Assembly (NCBI GenBank): GCA_026545765.1
Contig: CM048843.1
Span: 15,653,200-15,717,199, forward strand
Direction of reading: 5' to 3'
Origin: Plantago major
Lineage: Eukaryota; Streptophyta; Magnoliopsida; Lamiales; Plantaginaceae
Length of the DNA: 64,000 bases
Part shown: positions 22,176-32,615 of the stretch, one piece after another
Numbering within the stretch: position 1 is the stretch's first letter
Layout of the letters: every line of letters begins with the position of its first letter
Translations under genes and position numbers: made by a program
Notes under the pieces: model-generated
What the model saw: only the letters and a program-made list of their open reading frames with translations
What the model was told of the DNA's origin: nothing
Databases searched by the model: none

Positions 22176-22882
22176 ATAGAAGCAAGAATGATATCTAGAA
22201 TGAATGCCGGTCAAAAGGTTTTCATCCCTAGGATGACGATGAGCCCATCTGATGAGACTAAATTTCCTCTTAGTTTTGATAGGAGACAGTTTCCTATATC
22301 CGTCTGCTTTGCAATGACGATAAATAAAAGTCGAGGATGTCTCTCTCTCATCGGTCTCTACCTTCTCCTGTATTCAGCCACGGACAACTGTATGTTGCTC
22401 TCTCTAGAGTTACAAGTAGAAAGGGACTGAAAGTACTCATATGTGATAATGAAGGTAAGACGTACGACACGACAACCAACGTGGTTTACAAAGAAGTTTT
22501 CGATAAATTATGAGTTAAATTTATTTTTTCATATATATTTGTTAACTTGCATATTTTCATTTATGTTTTTTGTTTCTCAATTTATAATACATCTAAGTGT
22601 ATATCCTTATACTTTTACAGGTACGGATGCCTTCATATGAAGTCAAGTCTTACCAGTAATTTACTAGATTTTACTCAATGCAAAACTATTATTCTTGTAC
22701 GTCAAGAATTTGTTATTCTTACAAACTATGATCCTCATATAATACTTTGTTTTTTGAACCACCTTAAATATATCAGTTTTCACTATAGGATTCTTAAGTG
22801 TATCCATGATAATGCTTATCAGATATATAGATCAAACAATCGAAATGTAAAATTGAATAAGTCGAGATCATAGTTACTAATG

Positions 22883-23235
22883 TTAGAAAGCATAATATAA
22901 TATCGGTAGTCTACCCAGCCCAAAAGGTTTATCATTCAAATTTTGATGGTTAGCTCATTCGACAAGACGAAGTTCCCTATCAATTTTGATTGAATATAGT
23001 TCCCCATATCGTCTATATTGCAATGACCATAAACAAAAGTCCTTGGCAATCTTTCTCACACGTCGGCCCTCTACCACCTCATCCATATTCAAACGTTAAC
23101 AATTGCATGTTCTCTCTACTGTTACCAGGAAGAAGAGATTCAATGTATTCATATAAGACGAAGATGGTAAAACAAACGATACGGCATGTTCATTATCTTT
23201 GGCATTTTATTATACTATATATTCATTTCTTATTT
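22883..23235 (+). pseudogene. diverged second copy of the Helitron helicase C-terminus
   Basis: Translation in shifting frames gives AMTINKS, SFSHVGPLPPHP and LLPGRRDSMY, matching in order the [12 protein letters not shown]...[11 protein letters not shown] and SRVTSRKG blocks of the main helicase end at 22310-22430. It lies between the helicase stop (22513) and the proposed Helitron 3' end (23283), so it is an older, much more decayed helicase end, either from a second Helitron or an internal duplication. Confidence 0.7.
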
Positions 23236-23255
23236 TGAGTTTGACCTCCATGCCC

Positions 23256-23283
23256 CGTCGAGTATCGACGATCCATTAACTAG
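23256..23283 (+). other. Helitron 3' terminus (hairpin + CTAG)
   Basis: CGTCGA-GTA-TCGACG hairpin, ten bases GATCCATTAA... and CTAG at 23280-23283, then T. This matches the 3' end layout of plant Helitrons. Confidence 0.65.
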
Positions 23284-23636
23284 TCTATTTGAATATAAAA
23301 ACCTTGAATTAGCATGATGTTGGATTATTAAAAAATGGAATAGCCTTAAGGCGATTCAAAGATGACATGGCAAAAGCCTCTCTGGTCGTAAAAAGTCCTA
23401 CTTACTTTGATATTGCTAGACACTAGGATAAATCCTTACATATATTATATATTGAGAGAAAATACCTAGCATTAAGAGAAAGTTCACAAATTCTGAAGGC
23501 GATCGAACTCTCTCTCTTGTACTAAAATAAATAAGGCCTAATTGCACATTTACAGTCACTTAACATAAGAACAAAAGACCAATCCTATATCTATTTGAAT
23601 ATAAAAACCCTAAATTAGCATGAAGTTCGATGATTA
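23284..23636. repeat. direct repeat of ~48 bp next to the Helitron end
   Basis: TCTATTTGAATATAAAAACC... at 23284-23330 recurs with a few changes at 23590-23636, 306 bp apart. The first copy touches the Helitron 3' terminus. Between them and up to the first hydrolase gene (23892) I see no gene; TATAAATA at 23652-23662 is a possible promoter element for it. Confidence 0.65.
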
Positions 23637-23891
23637 GAAATCAAAGCCCCATTTATAAATAAAAAACTCAGCACGCCAATATAAGCAACATTTTAGCATT
23701 GGTCATAATTAAGTCAAATATGGCTGTCCGCCCCAAAACATGGAATATAGTGACACTGCTCTTTCAATTACCCCTCACCATATAATCATATAACCAACCA
23801 TCTTCACTAATTCACTAGCTAGGCTTCCATCACCAAACTCCATTGCATTATCAGCCACTAATTTTGTTCACCATTTCCGGTCGCCAGTTCG

Positions 23892-26800
23892 ATGGAGTTT
23901 CAACCAGCCGAATCGCCGTACTACTCGTTGATCAAGGCGGCCGTGTCGATTCCAACCTCTCACTATGTAGTCGGAGCTTTGTTAGTCTACATGGTGTTCG
24001 TGTACAGACTTCTTGAAATGCATTTTTTCCAAGATTTATTCACTGGATTTAAAGGGCAGAAGGTGAAGTTGACTTTTAACCCTTCGTCTCAGCTCTATCG
24101 CGATGTTGTTTCCAAGTGCAGAGTTATTCATGGAAGGTATGTTAATTTAATTTGTGTATTTCTCATTAGATTGTTCTAGTTCAATTTTCGTGTTTTGTCG
24201 TCAGGATTTTTTTATTTATGGCTTGCAAGCAATATTGTTTATTTTTGTTGCCTTTAAACGTGCCACGTCCATTTGGTACAGCTTATGAAAGTAACTTCTA
24301 TTTACGTAAAAGCAAATGAATTTCTTCCTAATTGATTAGTTTTACATAATAATGAGTGCACTTCTAAAGCTAACATGATCATTTTTAAAATGGTTAGGTA
24401 AACATAGGCAAGAGTAGTTTAAATTTTAAAATGTGGCTATTTAAAGTAAGAATTGATTTCAAGACATGGACACAATTGAAGAAGAGTAGAAGTTGACTGA
24501 AGTACAAACCGTTGTGATATGCTGAATTAACTTGTACAGTTAGCAATACGAGTTGTGCGGTACTAGTCCGTAACTTCTGCTCTTCTTCAATCAAGTCCAC
24601 TTTTTCTGCCTCTTGCAATCAACTCTTCCTTTATTTCAATTTGGTCCATGTTGTACTAGCAAAAACTTGTAGCAAAAGTTTTTTTGTCCATGTAATCCTC
24701 AATAGAAAATTTGAAAACTCATGAGCTAGAACATAAAATTTCAAATTGATCAGGGGCCATTTCATTAAAGTAGTTACCAGTCTAACTTAAATGATCTAAA
24801 TAAGAAGTACAAAAGTGGGGCAAATTCATATTATTGTGGGAGGCAGGGAATGTAACTTGAATAAAGAGACAAAACAATATATAACTGACTATACTTGTGA
24901 AAGAATCTTGAGTTTTCTATTAACAAGAGACAAACAACAAATAAACATGATTCTCAAACAAAAATTGCTAGGCCAATATTGCCTGTTTGGATTAGAACTT
25001 TAACTCAACTATAATTAAGACAACTAAAATTTGAGTTTGACAAGCCCATTATAATTGGACAATTACTTGAAAAAACAGAATTGAGTCCAACTCAATTAAG
25101 ATAGGAGCCTTCCTTCTACAATTATCTCTAGCCTTCCTTCTACAATTTTATACCAAACACGATTTTTAGCAACTCAATTATAATTCAGTCACTATTCATC
25201 AATTTACCTCAATTAAAATGGAGTCCATTATTATAATTCCGATCCAAACAGCCCGTTAGTCATTTTATAAACTGCACGCCTTATGTTTCATTAAATCAAG
25301 ATGTTATGCTGATTCTTATCCTGTGCTTCGGATGATCTGATGTTAGGTACTTATCGACTCCGTGGTTATGTAGTCCTCACCTTCAGACCGGCTTTATACA
25401 TTTCTTCGGAAAATCACCTGTTGTCAATTATAGAAGGTGAAGTTTAATTTGTGGTTTTTGAGAAGGGATTTTGAAATGGAAGTGGCTATTTTCCTATTGT
25501 GACATCAAACAAGTAAAACTAATACAATGTAGTATATTTCCAGGCAGCTTTTAAGGACTCCGGACGGTGGAACACTAGCTTTGGATTGGGTTGTCAATGG
25601 AGAAGGTAGCGTTCTTCAATCACTTCGCATATTATGAACTAAATAAATCAATAAGCAATTTCCATCGACTTATATTGAACTTGTTTATATTCTAGTGAAT
25701 GGAGAATCATTTCATGTGAATGATCCAACGGGACGCGATCATAAAGACCCTATCATGATCATCGTTCCTGGGTTAACAACTGCTTCTGATGCTCCAGTAA
25801 GCTATACCACATTAGGCCTTCTTAATCTGCAAAAGTCGAGATTTTGATTTATGCATATTGGACTAAAATAGAATGCTAATCAGTTGTATTTTTTTCGAGT
25901 ACAGTATATCAAACATCTAGCATCCAGGATGGCTAAGCGTGGATGGCACATTATAGTCAGCAATCACCGTGGACTTGGAGGCGTACCTATAACTGTGAGT
26001 ACATACTACCTTTTTTAAATATTGCATTTAAAAATCTCTAGATTTTGGTTAAAATTGATATGCAATGTTCTCTTCACTTGGAATTTCATTCATTCTTAAT
26101 GATAAGAATTTCCGGTAATAACACATAAACAGTCAGATCGGTTCTACGATGGTGCACGGACAGATGACGTGCGCAGTGTGGTTAGCCATATACACTGTGA
26201 TTTCCCTGAAGCTCCTCTGTTTCTCGTTGGAGCAAGCCTTGGTGCTAATATCATGGTAAATATAATGGCTACTTAGCTATTTGCTAAACTCTTATAACGT
26301 GCAATACGTTGCTCTTGGCAAGCTAATTTTGTAATTGCATGACGATATTTCAGGTAAAGTATCTTGGAGAAGATGGGATAAATGTTCCTGTAGTTGGTGC
26401 TGCATCAATCTGTAACCCTTGGGACCTTTTGGTATGTAATATCTTCATTGTACCTATGAGGTTTCATTTCACCTAAAACCTAACTCTAATCAGATTCTTG
26501 CCCTCTTTCTTTCAGCTTTGCGACAGATTTATTAGACGTAAGTTCCCCCAGAAACTGTACAATAAAGCTCTAGCTGTTGGCCTGAAAAAATACGCGAACA
26601 AGTATGTCTGCAATCTGAATCATCACCCCTAACTTAAACAATCTTCTATCATATCATGCCAATTGAAACGTTGCATTAATCGGAAACTTCATCTTGTAGG
26701 CACGCGCCTATCTATTCTCGACTTTCAAAGTGGGAAGGTGTTCAGAAGGTACATTTGATCTCTCAATAATAAATCCTTATAAATAAGTCTGTCAAGATAT

Positions 26801-28026
26801 TTTGTGTAGAGTGAAAACTCAATTCTATAATTCTTTCTCCTCCAGGCACAATCTGTTCGGGAGTTTGATGATAATGGAACTTGTATCCATGGCAATTTTG
26901 AGGTACATGTACTTTAGCCATGAGTTCTTCTTTTGATGATATTCAGTACTCACTGTGAACCTCTGTAATTTGAAGTTAGAATTGAGAATTATGAACTGGA
27001 AAGTGAATTACAGTGAGAAGATTAGCTCAATTGTATAGGAGCTAAACTAGCTAAGTAAGCTAACTAAAAAACGACTATAGTACACCTCCTATTACATAAA
27101 TAAAAATCCCTACATATGACTGCCAAATTGGGGAGTACGGTTTAAGAAGCTCGTCATACAAATTGAGTAGCTATGTGTTCATCAGCTTTATTATCTTCAC
27201 AATTACTTCTGAACCATTCTACCTTTCTCTTCTTCCAGACTGTGGATGCATACTACAGGCGCTGCACCAGTTCTAACTATGTCGGAAATGTCAGAGTACC
27301 TCTTCTTTGCATTGGTTCCTTGGATGATCCAGTATGCACAAATGAAGCGATTGCATGGGATGAATGCCGGTATGTAACTAGCTAGCTTCAAAATTCAATT
27401 TAGATGGCAGTACGTGGTTCATTACGCTCCCTCAAATCTCTGGTATGAACAAAAATTTTCAGGTTCAACGATAATGTTATCTTGGCTACCACACAGCACG
27501 GTGGGCACTTGCCCTTTTTCGAAGGGATAACCGCAAATGGTGTCTGGTAAATTCTACTCCATGTCGTAATTATAAAGGGATTCCTCTGTTTTGACAATTT
27601 ACTGCTTTGAGAATAACAACATTAGTCCGTGGAATTCCTCATTTGTTACTTCTAAAAATTGATTTTACACGTAAGACTGCTTTTGTATGTATCACCAAAT
27701 GGATCACTTACAGTTTCCCACCATTAGACTTACTTTGTATTGACTTTATTTGTTTATAGGTGGGTAAGGGCTATGGAAGAATATTTTGCAGTTCTTCGAT
27801 CTAGCTCGTTGAGTGTCCGAAAAAAGGAGGTGAGATTTAGACACATTTGTACTACTTAATGTGGATCTTCTTTTTTTTTTTTTTTTTTTTTAATCTTGTA
27901 AACCTGAAGTTTTGTTGATCTCATGTGCAGATGCCATTTTGTCGTGTGAATACATTGTTATCATCAATTGATCACGATTCAATTGTACATGTTTCAGAAG
28001 AAGTCACGGTTGCTGCAGCAAGTTGA
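23892..28026 (+). CDS. EMB8-like alpha/beta-hydrolase, copy 1 (C-terminally short)
   Basis: Fourteen exons: 23892-24136, 25347-25436, 25544-25605, 25696-25796, 25905-25994, 26133-26255, 26354-26431, 26516-26601, 26700-26748, 26846-26902, 27239-27369, 27463-27546, 27760-27829, 27931-28026; 1362 nt, 453 aa, all borders GT-AG and in phase. It belongs to the embryogenesis-associated EMB8 / YheT-like hydrolase family of presumed membrane-linked esterases; the substrate is unknown. An N-terminal membrane segment (about residues 24-46) is followed by SNHRGLGGVPIT, nucleophile elbow GASLGAN (Ser ~231), acid LDDPV (Asp ~357) and HGGHLPF (His ~386), so the triad is complete. Unlike copies 2 and 3 it stops at VTVAAAS, losing about 100 residues that include a second membrane segment. 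Intron 1 (1.2 kb) holds a MITE-like element. Confidence 0.93.
24981..25253. mobile_element. MITE-like element in intron 1 of hydrolase copy 1
   Basis: Starts GCCTGTTTGGATTAGAA and ends with the imperfect inverse TTCCGATCCAAACAGCC; the AT-rich inside has repeated CAACTCAATTA-type motifs. About 273 bp and non-coding. The target duplication was not found, so the superfamily (hAT-like by its ends) is open. Confidence 0.5.
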
Positions 28027-28394
28027 AGTGGATATTTAGGTGAATGCATGGGGTAGTTATATGAATTGTATGTTATGATAATCCCACAACTTAATTGAGG
28101 GATTTGTAATTGTTTAAATGAAACATGTGAAGTTCTTCAGGACAGAGGAGTACAATTGATTAAAATCGCAAATGCATATCGAGTTTAATTCGATGTAAGG
28201 TAGTAATAGCTAACCTATAACAGGATTTGTGAAATAGTGGAGAATGAAAAAAAATTAAGACAGCTGCAGAACAAAATCATATAAAACACAGCAGATTACG
28301 TAGTCTTTACACAAAACCAAATGGGCAAGGACATAAGCGGAAAAAAAAAGACCAAAGCAAAAGCAACACGGGGAAACTTAAAGGTAATCTGCAT

Positions 28395-28610
28395 CAGGGT
28401 CACATGGTTCGTGGAACGTGGAACGCGGTACGTAATTCGCCACTCTGAAGTACCGGTTCTTCGGCGAATTCCTTAGATCCAATTCGCTACTTTCCGGAAC
28501 ATAATTCGTGATTATATGGAACATAATTCGTTTGTAGTTGGAACGTAATTCGTTACAAATTGGAACGCGGTTCGTGGTTCGTTACTAATTGGAACGTGAA
28601 TTGCATTTTA
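28395..28610. repeat. subterminal repeats of the hAT element
   Basis: At least six variants of GGAACRTAATTCGT and of the shorter GGTTCGT/GGAACGYG occur in 200 bp. Such arrays next to an end are typical transposase binding regions of hAT elements. Confidence 0.6.
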
Positions 28611-28741
28611 CAACATGCAAATTCTAAACAAATAGCCAACTTCAAAATTCAAATTGTCAAGTTTAAACTTCAAAACAAATACTGAAACTTTAACATGGAA
28701 ATTGCAACACAAAACAGATTCACAAGCAAGACTAAAGAAAA

Positions 28742-30470
28742 TCACAAAACATTCCCATTCTCTTCAATGTTCTTTGATCCAGCATCAACATGGTTGTCCC
28801 CATCCAAATTTTCCCATGACATCTCTTCAAGTCTCGATGTGTTTTCCTCCAACATCGGGTTGTCGGGATCAATGTCCCATTTTTTGAAATCCCCACTTTT
28901 ATAATCAGAAGTGAAATGAGAGACCAGGTGAAGATTTGAGTGGATGAAGACCAACTTCTTGGCTCTTGAGCAACGCAGCCTATTCCATGCAACACTATGT
29001 ATATATTTGTAAGTGCTCCAATTTCTTTCGGCAAAAGAGCTGTTGATGGGTTGTGAAAGCACCTTGATGGCTACCTTGGCTAACTCATGAGTCTCCGAGC
29101 CATAAGATGACCACCATGTAATTGGATCAAATGTGACCGCATCTGCTTGTGCATCTCTATGACAATACATTCCCTTTCTCATTTGAAATGTAGCAAACTA
29201 ATCACGCAACACTTGACGCTCCTTGCTATCTTCAACGATTTTCTCAAATGCTTCCATCACTCCAACCACGACTTCTTTATCCAAATTGGGGGCCTTTCTA
29301 GACAAACCTCCTGGTGCCAACGATTTGAGATAATGGGGATCGTAAAATCTAGGGGTCAATGCAAAAGCAAGGCAATGAAGTGGGATATTCATTTTCTCCC
29401 AGTGACTCATAATGATTTGTTGCGTTTTGGAAAAATCAGTTGAGTGCCTACAAAAGAAAACAATGAACAGTGTAAGCATTTGATAAAAAAATCTAATAAT
29501 CAGTAAAGTACTTGTAAGGATTAAAGAGCTAAAATATAATGTAGTATTGCCGAATTTGCCGTACCTGTTTTCAACCATCAAGTCCTTTATCTCTCCTACC
29601 ATATTATCCATCCTCTCATAAATTTCTCCCATCAAAATGCCCTCTCCATCCGCAAACCTCAAAACTTTGTATAGTGGAGTCAAGATAGTAACAACATTTT
29701 CTACACCTTCCCAGAATACTTCACTTTTAATATCTTCAGTTACTATAGCTCCATTCTTTTTTGTTGTTTCATCCATATGTTTAAGCCAATCTCTCCACTT
29801 GTTTAGACAAACAACAGTGACTAAAGACTCCATGCATTCTAGAAGTCTTTTAAGCAATATAAAGAGAGTAGCAAATCTTGTTTTTGCCACTTTGAGAAGC
29901 TCTAATTTAGAATGAGACCTAAATAGAGCAATTGAGTGGTGATGATTACAAATGAACTTCACAATTGTTTCCCCCTTCAAATATGTGCTTGCCAACCTAT
30001 CGAAAGAATTGCAAAAATCCTTAAATATCAAATTCAAAGTGTGCACAACACTAGGGGACCAGAAAATATGATGATGTACCTTTTGAATTTCAGTCCCAGC
30101 AAGCTTACAGTTAGCGACATTTGTCTGTTACCACTTGGAAGACATTAGATGGGCCAACTTGCTCAATAGTCTTCAATAAGTACTCCGCAATTGCACTGCC
30201 CGTCTTTTCAACTCCTTAAAAATCCGTACCATACATGAACATCGCACCTCTGAAGTTTTCTATTATCACATTAATAAGTGGCTGGTTTTTCACATTCGTC
30301 CACCAATCGGAAACAATAGACACGCCATGTGTGTGCCATGTGTCTTGAATTGGTGTAAGTTCTTTCTCTACACTTCGTTTACATTCACCCAACAATGTCG
30401 TTCTTGCCTTTTCAGATGAAGGGCCTTTGTATCCTTTTGGAGCTCGGTTTATAGCAGAAACCATGTCTTA
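28742..30470 (-). pseudogene. hAT transposase (DUF659 + hAT dimerisation domain), broken
   Basis: Read on minus: 30464 onward gives HTHGVSIVSDWWTNVKNQPL and FMYGTDF of the DUF659 domain, then EKTGSAIAEYLLKTIEQVGP; 30046-29530 gives VHTLNLIFKDFCNSFDRLAS and the central hAT region; after a probable intron (about 29450-29530), HSTDFSKTQQIIMSHW continues; 29182-28742 gives the dimerisation domain DPITWWSSYGSETHELAKVA and SSFAERNWSTYKYIHS. It would cut and paste hAT ends. Stops and a frame change (after FMYGTDF near 30220, in the VTDN block near 30115, and just before 29182) make it a pseudogene. More minus-strand charged coding remnants extend to about 31170; a BED finger was not clearly seen. 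Confidence 0.8.
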
Positions 30471-31218
30471 GAATTGGGGACTGCATAAAACATCAAACAC
30501 AATTCCATTTGCACAAATGAACCACATTATGGATTGATCGACCTCATCCCTTTCCAGCATGCCAAATTTCTGCGTTAAGTCTCATACCTAAATCCAACAA
30601 GACAAAAGAGGTGTGGACGACTTGCTACTTATAACTACTCCTTTAACTCTTTTATGTTGTTTGCACAAAGGTCATAGATCTGCATTACCCAATCACCATC
30701 TTCTTTAGTTACACCAACAACTGTGTGATCATCAGTCTTGGTGTGTTCAATTTGTTCAAAGGGCCCTTTGGTTTTATACTTTTCAGTAGATCTTTTGTGT
30801 CTGCTGGATGATGGTTTTTCACCTCTCTCCTGCTGAGTTTAGATAGCCTTAAAGATTACCCTCAATCTCTAAATTTTTACTTGGACTTGTTCCATAGGAT
30901 GTCTTGGCAGCAATAGGCTTGCAACAAGTGGTCTTCCAACAGTAGAGGTGAGAGTGAGTTTATGACTGTTGAATGATCTACTTCTCTTAAATGTCAGTGA
31001 ATCTTCATCCATGTCATCATCATTATCCTTATTCAGGATCTCTTGCTCTTTGCAACTTGAAGTAGTTGCTTTAGCAGATTTTCACTTATTGGATTTTCTT
31101 GTCTCTAAGCGAGTAGCTAGGCTTGCTACTTCAACAACTCTACTTTCCTTTGTAGATATCTCTTAAGGAAGTGTCAATGGTTCCTTAGTGCTTGTTTCAA
31201 CAATGAATTATTTTGTTT

Positions 31219-31240
31219 CCCCCCCCCCCCCCCCCCCCCC
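31219..31240. repeat. poly-C tract (22 C)
   Basis: Uninterrupted run of 22 C after ATTTTGTTT. A similar run of 19 C is at 36055-36073. Confidence 0.9.
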
Positions 31241-31726
31241 GACATGGGTTGCTGATTATCAAGATCAAAGTTTACAAGCGCCTTATCAAGATTTTCAGCA
31301 AAGTTCGCCGATTTTTGTTGTGAGCTTCTGCCATTGTTCATCGATCCCTTTGTATCAGAAATTGATTCTTCTAGAGCTTTCGGCAGAATGGCATGACTCC
31401 ATGTTCTTCACCAGTGATAGATTTCGGGGTGTCAACATGTCTTTAAACTGCATTGATGGTTGTTAGGGCAATAGTTAAAGCTAAGTCTAGCTTTCTATTT
31501 TATTCACCCCACATAAATGTCATATTCCACGAAGACATTACCAAGCTTGCAGTTCGCCTTAGGAGAATGTCAGAGAAGAACTTGAGATTATCTAAGGCTC
31601 AAAATTTCGTTTCGTTGCGGCTGCATCGTCCGAAAGTTATCCAAATCTAACTGAATTTGTCTATATAGATTGTAAGTCTATCATATATCCACGAAACATC
31701 TCTCCGCCCTTAAACAAATGTCACAT

Positions 31727-31970
31727 TTTATTTTTATTTTTAGGTCGTTTTTTTACCACAATTTACTAGTACTATATTACATCTTCTTTTTTTTTTTTTA
31801 ATAAAAATGATATAAAGAAAATTGCGGAAGTGTTATTTCATAAAGAAATTTTAGAAAATATTTTAGAAATTTTAGAAAATATTTTTTAATAAAAATGATA
31901 TTTTAGAAAGTTGCGGAAGTGTTATTTTTTTACCACAATTTTATTTTTTATTTTTAGGTAAGTACTATCA
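31727..31970. repeat. shuffled ~90-bp duplication upstream of hydrolase copy 2
   Basis: Blocks TTTTTACCACAATTT, TTTTTATTTTTAGGT and AATAAAAATGATAT plus TTGCGGAAGTGTTATTT each occur twice in AT-rich DNA. No coding capacity. The surrounding 31250-32615 holds the promoter region of copy 2 and nothing else recognised; ATAAAATATATAG at 32529 is a possible TATA box 87 bp before the ATG. Confidence 0.5.
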
Positions 31971-32615
31971 TGATATATGTCCTAAGGAAGTTCATGGGCA
32001 AGCTTATTTGCAGTATGGTTTACATGTTGAAATGAAACACTATATAAAGAAAGAAAGAAAAAAAATATCGTTCTTGATCGCCTTAATAAAATGCCCAACC
32101 ATAGATAAGCAATGAGCAGGAGAGTGTAGGGCCTTAATCACGGAAGTACAATCGCGCTTTCAATAATGATATCGTTCCAAACTGTCAATCATTATTATTT
32201 ATTATGACCAGGGTGAAATTTTAGAACTATTTAAATAATCATTCATTTATCAATATATTTGTCTTTTACACTTCCAAACATCTCGAGACATTTCGTGAAC
32301 GTCTCAACATGTTCTCGAAATTTGATAGTCCGGTACTCATTTCGAGACAGAGATTTTAATCTATGCAGACCGGTCATTCACCCACTAGCAACGTTTCGAG
32401 CAGTAGAAGTGAAGTACCCGAGTTGTAAAATATAGGCCACATGCCATTTTCTCATTCGCTAAGCAAGTCAATTTTGATTCGCGGCCAAATAAATGTGAAT
32501 AACCGCACGTGACAAATTTTCTCCACCACCATAAAATATATAGCCTGCCATTTTCAGAACACAAAAACCAGCTCACTTCACAAGCTCCACTGGAAAACCA
32601 CCATTGTTGACGATA

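Larger units (their letters stand above)
4990..22513 (+). pseudogene. Helitron Rep/PIF1-like helicase gene, split by a Gypsy element
   Basis: Coding blocks: about 4990-5471, 5560-5914, 6006-6850, 6939-7717, 7804-8343, then after the insertion 22176-22513. It begins RPNLTLREFLAFRIQHREGE (Helitron_like_N region); the Rep HUH motif is GLSHVHIL (near 5605) and the two-tyrosine motif is KYLFKYMLKG (near 6095), both intact. The PIF1 helicase part shows Walker A GYGGTGKN (about 7231-7254; the usual Thr after Lys is Asn), Walker B IIWDEAP, and late motifs FAMTINKS and [18 protein letters not shown]. This enzyme nicks and unwinds DNA in rolling-circle transposition. Defects seen: two in-frame stops near 6229-6238, a frame change near 22340, and a missing N-terminal portion. 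Introns are otherwise well formed. Confidence 0.85.
1977..23283 (+). mobile_element. Helitron (autonomous-type, decayed), interrupted by two Gypsy elements
   Basis: The host sequence around both LTR elements forms one Helitron: an RPA-like gene, an F-box-like segment and a Rep/helicase gene, all on plus. The helicase reading frame resumes at 22176 straight after the second Gypsy element. The proposed 3' terminus is a 6-bp stem hairpin (CGTCGA-GTA-TCGACG, 23256-23270), ten bases, then CTAG (23280-23283) followed by T, as expected for plant Helitrons, which end in CTRR after a short hairpin and insert between A and T. The 5' TC end is not visible and is probably left of the window. The coding parts carry stops and frame changes, so the copy is inactive. 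Confidence 0.85.
28395..31250 (-). mobile_element. decayed hAT transposon between hydrolase copies 1 and 2
   Basis: A BED/hAT-type transposase relic lies on minus (28742 to about 31170), followed on its 3' side by an array of short subterminal repeats (28395-28610). CAGGGTCACATGG at 28394 could be one end, since hAT ends often begin CAGGG, but no inverse partner was found, so the boundaries are approximate. The insertion separates the truncated copy 1 from copies 2 and 3. Confidence 0.7.

Noticed and set aside
22990-23238. 82-codon frame as an independent gene
   Set aside because: Its AMTINKS block shows that it is a decayed helicase C-terminus.
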